A stretch of 64,000 bases of DNA from Bacteroidales bacterium. Lineage in GTDB: Bacteria; Bacteroidota; Bacteroidia; Bacteroidales; P3. The notes under the pieces are model-generated. The model did not search any database, had not been told where the DNA came from, and worked only from the letters and a program-made list of their open reading frames with translations. The stretch lies in contig JAFXAA010000016.1 in assembly GCA_017522105.1 (NCBI GenBank), positions 51,066 through 115,065 of the forward strand, read 5' to 3'. Position 1 is the stretch's first letter; each line of letters starts with the position of its first letter. Made by a program: the position numbers and the translations under genes. This document shows positions 38,001 to 46,930 of this stretch, piece by piece.

Positions 38001-40780
38001 CCACTGCCGACACCATCAGCATTGACGGCCTCGACCGCGACGCCTACTACCATGCATACGTGCGCTCCATCTGCGGAGCAGACGCCTACAGCGAGTGGGC
38101 TGGCCCCGTCTCCGTGCGCACGCACTGCCTCAACGGCGGCAACATGGTCTTCGGCGCCGACAGCCTCAACCAGATGTCTGTGGCGTTCTATAACTGGGGC
38201 AACACCATCTGCCAGTCGCTCTACACCCCCGCCGAGCTTGCCGTGGAGGGCCTTCGTCCGGGCGACACCATTGACCACCTGGCCTATTTCTGGAAGAACT
38301 ATAACACGGGCCGTCTGGCGAAGGACTTTACGGTGTACATGACCCATACCGCCGACACCGCAGAGTTCCCCGATGTGGCTCATGCCGAGGATTGGCGTGC
38401 GGTCAGTGCCGCCGACCAGGTGTACAGCGGCGCCATCCCCACCAACGACACCGGCTGGACGCGCTACGACTTCTCGCGTCCCTTCGTGTGGAACGGCACC
38501 GACGGCATTGTCATCACCACCCTCGTCAACCAGCCCGCTGGCGCCGACCATAACAATACCGGCTTCATTGCCGCCAGCAGCGACGCCGGTGCCCGCCGCG
38601 TCCTCTTTGACCGCTGTGACCATACGGCCTACACCCTCGCCTCCCTCTCCACAGCAGGCCCCGGCTCCAGCCGCTACCGCGCCAACATATTCATAGAGCG
38701 TCCCTGCCTCGACAGCACCGATGCCGACACCGTCATCGTGCCCCCCACGCCTCCCACCCCTGCCGACACTGCCGACGCCGGCATCGCCGCCGCCGACATC
38801 CTCTTCTGGGTGGGCAGCGGCCCCGACAGCGCCATCTTCGTTGTCAACTCCGGCAACGTGGCCCACGCCTGGGGCTACCTCTTCGACGCCGGCGACGGCC
38901 CCACGGCGATGGATATGGTGACCGACATCGACGCCGCCGACCCGCGCCTGGCCTACACCGTCAGCTGGGAGACCTACGAGCTCACCCTCTTCTACGTCAA
39001 CTATCCGCACCGCATAGCCCTCGGCGAGTTCGGCTTCAAGGTGGACGGCGAGCTGGCCGAGGAGGGCGACATGTTCTCAGACTATGACATCTATCCCGGC
39101 AGCGTGGTGATGGTCAGCGACGACACCTCCGCCTTCTGGACCACGCCCATCGTGCCCGTGGCCCCGACGGTGATGCCCGTCAACAGCACCATCGACGCCG
39201 CCGACGTCACCTACTGGCTCGGCCAGGGCGCCAACAGCGCCGTGGTGGCCATCAACTGGGGCGAGCCCGACACCGCCATGGCGTGGGGCTTCCGTTGGGA
39301 CGGCGCCATGAACGTCAGCCAGCTGATGCAGGCCCTCGTGGCCGCCGACCCGCGCCTGACCACCGATGCCGCCATGAGCACCTTCAACTACACCTACGGC
39401 CTCACCGCCCTGCACTTCCAGCAGCGCAGCGGCAACTACATGCAGTTCATCCTCGACGGCAACCCGCAGGCGGGCCTCAACACGCCCGTCGGCAACGGCT
39501 CCTTCCTCAAGGTCGGCGAGTCGGCCTACGGCATAGGCTATGACTCCACGCTCTTCAGTGGCGAGTGGTACCCCATGGGTGTCTGCTGGCCCACGCCCAT
39601 AGCGCCTGTCGTGGCCTTCGACACCAACCGTCCCGTCGATGCCGCCTTCCCCGCCGACAGCGTCCTCTTCTGGGTGGGCAGCGGCAGCAACAGCGTCGTC
39701 ATGGCCTTCAACTGGGCCGACACGGTCCTGGCCTGGGGTTTCCGCTTCAGCGCCGCCACGACCACGCCCGGCGAGGTGATGGACTCCATCGCCGCCGCCG
39801 ACTCGCGCTTCGGCTACAGCGGCTACGGCTACATCAACGACATCACCTTCACCGAAGGAGGCACCACGCACAGCGTCACCCCCGGCAACTACTGGTGGAG
39901 CCTGCTCAACCACGTGGGTGGCATGGGCATGGGCGACGTGCTGCACGACGGCGACTTCTACAAGTGGGGCGACCTCGCCGTGGCTGTTGCCGTTGACAGC
40001 ACCATGGGCCCGTGGGGCATGGAGTACGCCTACGTGTGGCCCTACGCCATCCACGCCGCCAGCGCTCCTTCCGTGCCACCCGCCGACCCCGTCGATGCCA
40101 CCATCGCCTTCAGCGACATCCTCTACTGGGTGGGCTCCGGCAGCAACAGCGCAGCCTTCATAGTCAACTTCGCACAGCCCGACACCGCCTTTGCCTGGGG
40201 CTTCCGCTTCGACGGCACCGCCACGGCACAGGCCATGGTGGACTCCATCGCCGCCGCCGACCCGCGCTTCTGGACTGTCGGCAACCCCTCCAACGGTGGC
40301 GACATCTTCTTCGTCCTCGCCAGCGGCGACACCCTGCACCTCTCGCCCGTTGATCCCGCTGTGGGCTACAACTTCTGGTGGACCAACCTCAACGGTGTCA
40401 GCACGGCCGAAGGCGCAGGGGCAACGCTCCACGACGGCGACGTGTTCAAATACGGCGACATGAACTCCGCCACCGGCTGGGACTTCCAGTACGGCTACTA
40501 CATGCAGGAAGCCTGGACCACGGCCCCGACGCCTGTCAGCGTGCCCACCCTCGCCATCCGTCGCGTTGGCGCCGACGCCCTTACAGTCAGTGCTGTTGAC
40601 GGCTGCATAACCGTTGGCGGCGCCGAAGGCCGCTGCATCAGCGTCTACGACGTCATGGGCCGCCTCGTGGCTCGCAGCGCCGCCGCCTCGCAGCGCTGCC
40701 GGCTGACCGTTCCCGGCGCCGGCGTCTATGTGGTCTGCGTGGACGGCCTTGAGCCGCGCCGCGTGGTCCTCACCCGTTGA
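35030..40780 (+). CDS. giant T9SS-secreted surface protein with four C-terminal repeats, under a cobalamin riboswitch
   Basis: This is a 1916-residue protein with a signal peptide (cleavage near VTAQ, residue 22). Residues about 225-770 hold three adhesin-type beta-sandwich modules (YSYGFEDAFATTGLPTACW; FSEGFESLTTSGTVPTCW; PYSTDFGGYDYT) separated by fibronectin-III-like segments (YVRSICGAGDT). From about 1257 there are four repeats of about 150 residues, each with a WVGSGxNSA block, AWGFRFDG and IAAADPRF (starts near 1257, 1388, 1541 and 1694). The end (about 1835-1916; VYDVMGRLVARS, VVLTR) is a T9SS sorting domain. No TonB barrel or known B12-binding fold is visible. The riboswitch suggests a part in cobalamin capture. 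Confidence 0.85.
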   Translation: MIKKIYKSIAALLLALPLGVTAQTPVSLGVYRLETGTGTYASLATRGGTYWTEEEQTAGMAQVTMPFDLPFGTDTIHSGDVLVVWPAKGMALTTTGCIFAPLSQLSSGDTYTGIGAQTVATRVAADTVEVEWTGLQHGNNVYTYQLMIASSGDVQFHYGTLTVTQSKYVAVGLNDNTTGESMCLNGYSWESPSIYTTGLSTRSISSSNKPADGTVYKMIRPVCNVEEVPYSYGFEDAFATTGLPTACWATAHLTTGGTSNWNKGYSGHSGTGSAKLAYTYGRTEPNYVTLATPPIDIPVAGGYTAGLWIKRTSGTTTSALSGVRVFASPTADTADGTLLFFAPLYINTTPTVSEAGWYYFEGVIPDAGAQRIVICGASMNDDIQVDDITVTAMPNCSHPTELAWDAENLQVTWEAGTATQWQVRDGNTYAVVNTNSYSGSDWLPATSHSVYVRSICGAGDTLDWRGPVSFAMPCEAIILDGTTSFSEGFESLTTSGTVPTCWTSSHISGPGTSLWGSYSGTAHSGSRMMRLPDMSATTLTDLVSPEFSIAAAGQYQVSLWVKRTSSYTDKVNEGVKLWVNSTPDTVGGTMLFHARRSIEQQPAVSEEGWYEYTGVIPMGGTVYVIMQGISEYGSQTLIDDFSVLPAPSCSDPVGFVYDAESNSVSWTAGSASEWQVQEGDELTIVGNAEYSNPAWAPNTDYSISVRSICGAGDTNGWQPAFAFRTPRAACPAAQPLPYSTDFGGYDYTGNPQNANAPLPDCWTVYSNGTNRPSESSTTAVYYSGIGQAGSINNYGCVTPNDPYFAFMACEPYDGTYTAYTTNMQAYGTRKFAVLPAFEQPLNTLALSLDYSMSARRGAVLHVGYVVSDTSDFTSLYVVPTAYRTLTHIDRLDFAAIDANIPTNARLAMLWMTTDTVHTGDAPANIFCGIDNLVVEAAPACKYPRSLVADSVGSHGFRLAWREVSTTPATQWEVVYGPQGFDPETEGTAITATADTISIDGLDRDAYYHAYVRSICGADAYSEWAGPVSVRTHCLNGGNMVFGADSLNQMSVAFYNWGNTICQSLYTPAELAVEGLRPGDTIDHLAYFWKNYNTGRLAKDFTVYMTHTADTAEFPDVAHAEDWRAVSAADQVYSGAIPTNDTGWTRYDFSRPFVWNGTDGIVITTLVNQPAGADHNNTGFIAASSDAGARRVLFDRCDHTAYTLASLSTAGPGSSRYRANIFIERPCLDSTDADTVIVPPTPPTPADTADAGIAAADILFWVGSGPDSAIFVVNSGNVAHAWGYLFDAGDGPTAMDMVTDIDAADPRLAYTVSWETYELTLFYVNYPHRIALGEFGFKVDGELAEEGDMFSDYDIYPGSVVMVSDDTSAFWTTPIVPVAPTVMPVNSTIDAADVTYWLGQGANSAVVAINWGEPDTAMAWGFRWDGAMNVSQLMQALVAADPRLTTDAAMSTFNYTYGLTALHFQQRSGNYMQFILDGNPQAGLNTPVGNGSFLKVGESAYGIGYDSTLFSGEWYPMGVCWPTPIAPVVAFDTNRPVDAAFPADSVLFWVGSGSNSVVMAFNWADTVLAWGFRFSAATTTPGEVMDSIAAADSRFGYSGYGYINDITFTEGGTTHSVTPGNYWWSLLNHVGGMGMGDVLHDGDFYKWGDLAVAVAVDSTMGPWGMEYAYVWPYAIHAASAPSVPPADPVDATIAFSDILYWVGSGSNSAAFIVNFAQPDTAFAWGFRFDGTATAQAMVDSIAAADPRFWTVGNPSNGGDIFFVLASGDTLHLSPVDPAVGYNFWWTNLNGVSTAEGAGATLHDGDVFKYGDMNSATGWDFQYGYYMQEAWTTAPTPVSVPTLAIRRVGADALTVSAVDGCITVGGAEGRCISVYDVMGRLVARSAAASQRCRLTVPGAGVYVVCVDGLEPRRVVLTR

Positions 40781-40820
40781 CAACTTGTGAAATAGTTGTA
40801 TATTGTTATCTGTATCGTGA

Positions 40821-40857
40821 GAGGCTTGTGCCCTAATTTGGCACAAGCCTCCTTTTT
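40821..40857 (+). terminator. intrinsic terminator after the giant gene
   Basis: A perfect 12-bp stem (40821-40832 with 40840-40851, loop CTAATTT) is followed by CTTTTT. The gap 40781-41294 otherwise contains the stutter hairpin at 40923-41042 and the hnd promoter. Confidence 0.88.
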
Positions 40858-40922
40858 CCATTCCCCGGCATTCGCCGCCGCCCCTGCCCGGTGGCGTTCC
40901 GTCCACGCTGTTGCACCGTCGT

Positions 40923-41042
40923 CCCTACGGCTGTTCTACGGTTGTTCTACGGTTGTTTAACGGTTGTTCTACGGTTTAACCCGTTAAACAACCGTTAAAC
41001 AACCGTAGAACAACCGTAGAACAACCGTAGAACAGCCGTAGG
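40923..41042. repeat. 11-nt stutter hairpin, CTACGG family, copy with GTT words
   Basis: The left arm units are CTACGGCTGTT, CTACGGTTGTT, CTACGGTTGTT, TAACGGTTGTT and CTACGGTTTAA. The right arm units are CCGTTAAACAA (twice), CCGTAGAACAA (twice), CCGTAGAACAG and CCGTAGG. The stem is close to 58 bp with almost no loop (the centre GTTTAAC-CCGTTAAAC is itself palindromic). It is the longest hairpin in the window. Confidence 0.9.
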
Positions 41043-41179
41043 AATGCCGTACCGCCACCGTGGCTGCCATGCGGCGGCGCCTTTCGGCATGCAGGAAGGC
41101 TGTGGTGGCCGTATGGTTTGATTGCCAGGAGGGTAGGGGTGGGGTCACCAAAAATGGTGATAAATTTTTGTTAAAAGGC

Positions 41180-41209
41180 TTTGCATGTTAAATTTATTTC
41201 GTATATTTG
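41180..41209 (+). promoter_or_regulatory. promoter of the hnd hydrogenase operon
   Basis: TTTG (41180-41183), an 18-bp spacer and TATATTTG (41202-41209) lie 86 bp before hndB. Confidence 0.7.
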
Positions 41210-41294
41210 CCTTGTCATACATGGGCTTGAAGCTTATGTATGCAGTTGATAATTAGTAAAATAAATATAGTATTAATCCTAAACAAAGTCTATT

Positions 41295-41690
41295 ATGACA
41301 AAAGTAAAATCTTTGGCTGACCTGAAAGCCATGCGCGAGAAGCTGCAGTCCAACCTCGACGTGCGCGAGAAGGCTGAGCACCCCGAGAGCCTGGTGCAGA
41401 TCAAGGTCGCTATGGCCACTTGCGGTATCGCCGCCGGTGCCAAGCAGGTTATGGAACACATGATGCAGAAAGCCGATGAGCTCCACATCCCCGCCGTCTT
41501 CACACAGACCGGCTGCATGGGCTACTGCCACGCCGAGCCCACCCTCGAGGTGCGCGTGCCGGGCAAGGACCCCATCGTCTTCGGCCACGTCGACAACAAC
41601 CGCGCCGACGAGATCCTCACCAAGTACGTCCAGCAGGGCGAACTCGTCGAGGGCATCATCCCCGTGAACTACGAAACGATTGACAAGTAA
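41295..41690 (+). CDS. hndB: [2Fe-2S] thioredoxin-like subunit of NAD(P)-linked hydrogenase (HndB-like)
   Basis: This is a 131-residue protein. The four cluster ligands are visible as MATCGIAAGA, and FTQTGCMGYCHAEP, in the pattern C-x-many-C-xxx-C typical of thioredoxin-like ferredoxins. It is homologous to the small HndB-type subunit of trimeric/tetrameric [FeFe] hydrogenases. It passes electrons between the NuoE/NuoF-like module and the hydrogenase. It is the first gene of hndB-hndC-hndD-hndA; a stutter hairpin fills the gap to hndC. Confidence 0.85.
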   Translation: MTKVKSLADLKAMREKLQSNLDVREKAEHPESLVQIKVAMATCGIAAGAKQVMEHMMQKADELHIPAVFTQTGCMGYCHAEPTLEVRVPGKDPIVFGHVDNNRADEILTKYVQQGELVEGIIPVNYETIDK

Positions 41691-41695
41691 ATTAA

Positions 41696-41788
41696 AGCTG
41701 TGAGCTGCGAGCTGTAAGCTGTAAGTGGGCTGACGCGGCCACGACGGCCCCCGCCCCACTTAAAACTTAAAACTTAAAGCTTAAAACT
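41696..41788. repeat. 7-nt stutter hairpin between hndB and hndC
   Basis: The left units are AGCTGTG, AGCTGCG, AGCTGTA, AGCTGTA, AGTGGGC. The right units are CACTTAA, AACTTAA, AACTTAA, AGCTTAA, AACT (from 41757). The arms pair through AGCT/AAGCT and CCCACTT words. The right arm shares the run CTTAAAACTTAAAACT with the repeat at 45555-45640. Confidence 0.82.
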
Positions 41789-41798
41789 AGAAAAGATT

Positions 41799-43613
<1,815 letters not shown>

Positions 43614-43626
43614 AATAATGATAAAT

Positions 43627-43730
43627 GGAAGATAACGGAAGATAAAAGAAGATAAAAGGAGATAACGGACAAATGCACACATCAGCAAAAGGTATTGTCC
43701 TCTATCTTCCCCTATCTCCCTCTATCTCCC
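43627..43730. repeat. 10-nt stutter hairpin between hndC and hndD, GGACAAATG core
   Basis: The left units are GGAAGATAAC, GGAAGATAAA, AGAAGATAAA, AGGAGATAAC, GGACAAATGC. The right units are GGTATTGTCC, TCTATCTTCC, CCTATCTCCC, TCTATCTCCC (43691-43730). This is the cleanest example of exact 10-nt periodicity, with the same GGACAAATG/GGTATTGTCC core as in the etf operon 15 kb away. Confidence 0.92.
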
Positions 43731-43754
43731 ACTAACTCCAAAAAGAATAAAAAG

Positions 43755-45548
43755 ATGATTAATGTCACTATAGATAATAAAGCGATCCAGGTCCCCGAAG
43801 GCACCACCATCCTGAAAGCTGCCCGCATGGCCGGTATCGACATCCCGACGCTCTGCTACTTCGAGCTCGACGGAATGAAATTTGAGAACAAACCTGGCGG
43901 ATGCCGCGTCTGCATGGTCGAGGTGACCAAGGACTTCAACGGCAAGCCCCGCCGCAACCTGGCTCCCGCCTGCGCCACCGACTGCGTGGAAGGCATGGAG
44001 GTGCTCACCGCCTCGCCCCGCGCCCTCAACGCCCGCAAGACCGTCCTCGAGCTGATCCTCAGCGACCACCCGAACGACTGCCTCCAGTGCGAGAAGAGCG
44101 GCGACTGCGAGCTGCAGAACCTCGCCGTCCGCATGGGCATCCGCGAGATCCCCTTCAAGGGCGAGCAGAGCCACTATGAGAAGGACACCACCCTCAGCGT
44201 CTACCGCGACATGGACAAGTGCGTCTACTGCCGCCGCTGCGAGGAGATGTGCAACAAGTTCCAGAGCGTGGGCGCCCTGAGCGGCGTCAACCGCGGCTTC
44301 CCCTCGGTGGTGGCTCCCGCCTTCGAGCAGAAACTCGGCGACAGCTCGTGCGTCAACTGCGGCCAGTGCGTCCAGGTGTGCCCCGTGGGTGCCCTCACCC
44401 TCGTCGACAACATCAACGACGTGCGCAAGGCCCTCGCCGACCCCACCAAGAAGGTTGTCGTGCAGACCGCTCCCGCCGTCCGCGTCGCCCTCGGCGAAGA
44501 GTTCGGTATGGAGCCCGGCACCATCGTCACCGGCAAGATGGCCGCTGCCCTGCGCCGTCTCGGCTTCGACTATGTCTTCGACACCGACTGGAGCGCCGAC
44601 CTCACCATCATGGAGGAAGGCACCGAGCTCCTTGGCCGCGTGAAGAAGCTCCTCGCTGGCGACAAGGATGTCAAGATGCCTATGTTTACCAGCTGCTGCC
44701 CCGCCTGGGTCACCTTCTACGAGAAGAACTTCCCCGACCTGCTCGGCCATCCCTCGACCGCCAAGTCGCCCCAGGGCATGTTCGGCGCCGTCACCAAGAA
44801 CTACTTCGCCCCGAAGATCGGCGTGAAGCGCGAGGATGTCGTCTGCGTGTCCATCATGCCCTGCCTGGCCAAGAAGAGCGAGTGCGCCCGTCCGGAGCTC
44901 GGCAACGGCACCGACCAGGATGTCAACTTCAGCCTCACCACCCGTGAGCTCGCCCACATGCTCAAACAGAGCAACATTGACCTCAACAGCATGCCTGAGG
45001 AGGACTTCGATAGCCCGCTCGGCCAGTCCACTGGTGCCGCCGTCATCTTCGGCGCTACCGGCGGCGTTATGGAGGCTGCCCTCCGTACCGCCTACGAGGT
45101 GCACACCGGCAAGACCCTCCCGAAGATCGACTTCGAGGAGTGCCGCGGCATCTTCGGCGACAGCGTCCGCGAGGCCACCGTCGACTTCGACGGCCTGCCC
45201 GTGAAGATCGCCATCTGCTACGGTCTCTCGAATGCCCGCAAGCTCATGGAAGAGGTGCGCGACGGCAACCCCAACGGCTACCACTTCATCGAGGTTATGG
45301 CCTGCCCGGGCGGCTGCATCGGCGGCGCCGGCCAGCCCTACCACCACGGCAAGAGCGACATCATCAAGAAGCGCATGGACGCCATCTACCGCGAGGACGC
45401 TGGCAAGCCCATCCGCAAGAGCCACGAGAACCCCGACATCATCGCCATCTACAAGGAGTACTACGGTGAACCCTGCGGCCACCTCAGCCACGAGCAGCTC
45501 CACACGCATTACTTCGACAAGAGCGACAAACTGGAAGTAACGAAATAA
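43755..45548 (+). CDS. hndD: [FeFe] hydrogenase catalytic subunit (HndD-like)
   Basis: This is a 597-residue group A hydrogenase; the start MINVTIDNKAIQVPEGTTIL is chosen over an upstream ATG inside the stutter repeat. Domains are an N-terminal [2Fe-2S] (KPGGCRVCMVEV), an H-coordinated cluster (HPNDCLQCEKSGDCEL), two [4Fe-4S] (CVYCRRCEEMC; CVNCGQCVQVCP), then the H-cluster motifs TSCCPAW (L1), MPCLAKKSE (L2) and EVMACPGGCIGGAGQP (L3). All ligand cysteines are present, so it should be active after HydEFG maturation (not in the window). It reduces protons to H2. Confidence 0.95.
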   Translation: MINVTIDNKAIQVPEGTTILKAARMAGIDIPTLCYFELDGMKFENKPGGCRVCMVEVTKDFNGKPRRNLAPACATDCVEGMEVLTASPRALNARKTVLELILSDHPNDCLQCEKSGDCELQNLAVRMGIREIPFKGEQSHYEKDTTLSVYRDMDKCVYCRRCEEMCNKFQSVGALSGVNRGFPSVVAPAFEQKLGDSSCVNCGQCVQVCPVGALTLVDNINDVRKALADPTKKVVVQTAPAVRVALGEEFGMEPGTIVTGKMAAALRRLGFDYVFDTDWSADLTIMEEGTELLGRVKKLLAGDKDVKMPMFTSCCPAWVTFYEKNFPDLLGHPSTAKSPQGMFGAVTKNYFAPKIGVKREDVVCVSIMPCLAKKSECARPELGNGTDQDVNFSLTTRELAHMLKQSNIDLNSMPEEDFDSPLGQSTGAAVIFGATGGVMEAALRTAYEVHTGKTLPKIDFEECRGIFGDSVREATVDFDGLPVKIAICYGLSNARKLMEEVRDGNPNGYHFIEVMACPGGCIGGAGQPYHHGKSDIIKKRMDAIYREDAGKPIRKSHENPDIIAIYKEYYGEPCGHLSHEQLHTHYFDKSDKLEVTK

Positions 45549-45554
45549 AATAAT

Positions 45555-45640
45555 CAGTTGTGAGTTTTAAGCTTTAAGCTGCAAGTACGGTTGACGACCT
45601 GCGTAGCTACTTAAAACTTAAAACTCACAGCTTAAAACTG
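45555..45640. repeat. 7-nt stutter hairpin between hndD and hndA
   Basis: The left units are CAGTTGT, GAGTTTT, AAGCTTT, AAGCTGC and AAGT. The right units, from 45609, are ACTTAAA, ACTTAAA, ACTCACA, GCTTAAA, ACTG. The outer arms CAGTTGTGAGTTTTAAGCT and its right partner pair with a few mismatches. It fills the 99-bp gap. Confidence 0.8.
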
Positions 45641-45647
45641 AAGTAAA

Positions 45648-46124
45648 ATGGCTAACGTAAAAATTTCTGAAGAGAAAATAAACATTATCAAAGACATCTG
45701 CAAGAGCTTTGGTAACAACAGCGGCGAGGTCATCAACGTGCTGCACCAGGTGCAGGGCAAGTTCGGCTACCTGCCCGCCGAGGTGCAGGAAGTCGTGGCC
45801 CACGAGCTGAACATGCCCGTGGCCAAGGTCTACGGCATCGTCTCCTTCTACAGCTTCTTCACCATGGAGCCCAAGGGCGAGCACCCCATCGATGTCTGCC
45901 TCGGCACGGCTTGCTACGTGCGCGGCGCCGAGAAGGTGCTGGATGCCTTCCAGCGCGAGCTGAACGTCCAGGTGGGCAAATGCACCGCCGACGGCAAGTT
46001 CAGCCTCAACACCCTCCGTTGCGTGGGTGCTTGTGGTCTGGCCCCCGTGGCCATGATCGGCGAGAAGGTCTACGGCCGCCTCACCCCCGACATGGTCCCC
46101 GGCATCATCGCCGAGTACAAATAA
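45648..46124 (+). CDS. hndA: NuoE-like [2Fe-2S] subunit of [FeFe] hydrogenase (HndA-like)
   Basis: This is a 158-residue protein. The helical N-terminal domain (INVLHQVQGKFGYLPAEVQE; VYGIVSFYSFF) precedes a thioredoxin-like fold with ligands CLGTACYVRGA and LRCVGACGLAPV. It completes the HndABCD set, here in the order B-C-D-A rather than the A-B-C-D I recall for the sulfate-reducer operon. It connects the flavin module to the hydrogenase. A strong terminator follows. Confidence 0.93.
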   Translation: MANVKISEEKINIIKDICKSFGNNSGEVINVLHQVQGKFGYLPAEVQEVVAHELNMPVAKVYGIVSFYSFFTMEPKGEHPIDVCLGTACYVRGAEKVLDAFQRELNVQVGKCTADGKFSLNTLRCVGACGLAPVAMIGEKVYGRLTPDMVPGIIAEYK

Positions 46125-46144
46125 GTCAGTGTTGACTTAACAAT

Positions 46145-46174
46145 AAGAGGGCACCCAACCGGGTGCCCTCTTTT
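46145..46174 (+). terminator. intrinsic terminator of the hnd operon
   Basis: A 12-bp stem (46145-46156 with 46161-46172, loop AACC) is followed by T residues. It can also end the convergent lipoprotein gene on the minus strand. Confidence 0.9.
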
Positions 46175-46191
46175 AGTATTGTCATTTTTTC

Positions 46192-46815
46192 TCATTTCTC
46201 GAACACAATGCGGATACTATGGTTTTCTGTGGACTTGGGGTACATCTCTTCGGTAATGATGGGGAGGACTACGGAGAAGCGGTGGCTGCCGGGGATGGTG
46301 ATGGACTGCTGGTCTTCGGGGCCGAAGAACATGTTGTCGCGGATGGAATAGAGGGTGCTTGAATGTGTTAATGCGTTAGTGTGTGAATGTGTTAATGCGT
46401 TAGTGTCCAGAATGCGGAGCTCGACCATATCGTCGCTGCCGATGGTATTGTTATGGATAAACTCTGGCTTTCCGCCGGCATAGGACAGACCGCCTCGGTG
46501 CAGGGTTATGCTTTTGCCTGCGGGAACGGAGTCTTCAAGAATAATGAAGGTGTTCTTCACGGGTTTTCCGTATTCCCCTATCAGGTTCTCAGATTCTACC
46601 TGGGCGACCCTCACGCTACCACGGTTGCCTGAGACAGTCAGCTGCATGGTGCTGTCGTGGTCGGCGGCGAAGCGGACGGTATAGTCGATCACGTATTCAA
46701 TCTTGTCGTTATTGTCCCTGTCGAGTGAGACAGCCTTGGCTTTCTCGGGAGTCTGTTTGCAGCCACTCATCGCCATCAGCGTGGCAAATGCTATGAATAT
46801 GACCTTGTTACTCAT
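46192..46815 (-). CDS. small lipoprotein with an in-frame stutter repeat
   Basis: This is a 207-residue protein starting MSNKVIFIAFATLMAMSGC (lipobox MSGC); an upstream ATG is rejected because it precedes the promoter. The mature part is beta-rich (YVIDYTVRFAADHD; KNTFIILEDSVPAGK; SITIPGSHRFSVVLP). Residues about 145-162 are TNALTHSH-TNALTHSS, the product of two 24-nt repeat units, which probably extend a surface loop. The family is unknown. The minus-strand -7 element lies 27 bp upstream. Confidence 0.7.
   Translation of the reverse strand: MSNKVIFIAFATLMAMSGCKQTPEKAKAVSLDRDNNDKIEYVIDYTVRFAADHDSTMQLTVSGNRGSVRVAQVESENLIGEYGKPVKNTFIILEDSVPAGKSITLHRGGLSYAGGKPEFIHNNTIGSDDMVELRILDTNALTHSHTNALTHSSTLYSIRDNMFFGPEDQQSITIPGSHRFSVVLPIITEEMYPKSTENHSIRIVFEK
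46361..46408. repeat. 24-nt in-frame stutter inside the lipoprotein gene
   Basis: Two tandem units of 24 nt (46361-46384, 46385-46408), identical except for the last two bases, each contain GTTAATGCGTTAGTG. Because 24 is a multiple of three the frame is kept. The same word is found at 26806-26850. Confidence 0.88.
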
Positions 46816-46841
46816 ACAACAGTTCGTTACTAATGATGCTG

Positions 46842-46849
46842 CAAAGATA
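46842..46849 (-). promoter_or_regulatory. -7 promoter element of the lipoprotein gene
   Basis: CAAAGATA on the plus strand is TATCTTTG on the minus strand, 27 bp before the start at 46815. It lies in the divergent region with the rhodanese fusion gene. Confidence 0.6.
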
Positions 46850-46930
46850 CGAAATAATCTTCTGTCTTGTTGCGGCAAAAACAATAATTAGTGGAAAAGT
46901 GCGTTTTCTTTGGTAAGAATTGATTTGATT

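Noticed and set aside
35051-40906. Several 480-627 codon minus-strand frames opposite the giant surface protein
   Set aside because: Gly/Val/His-rich shadow frames with no signal peptides or motifs; the plus-strand reading has a signal peptide, modular domains and a T9SS end.
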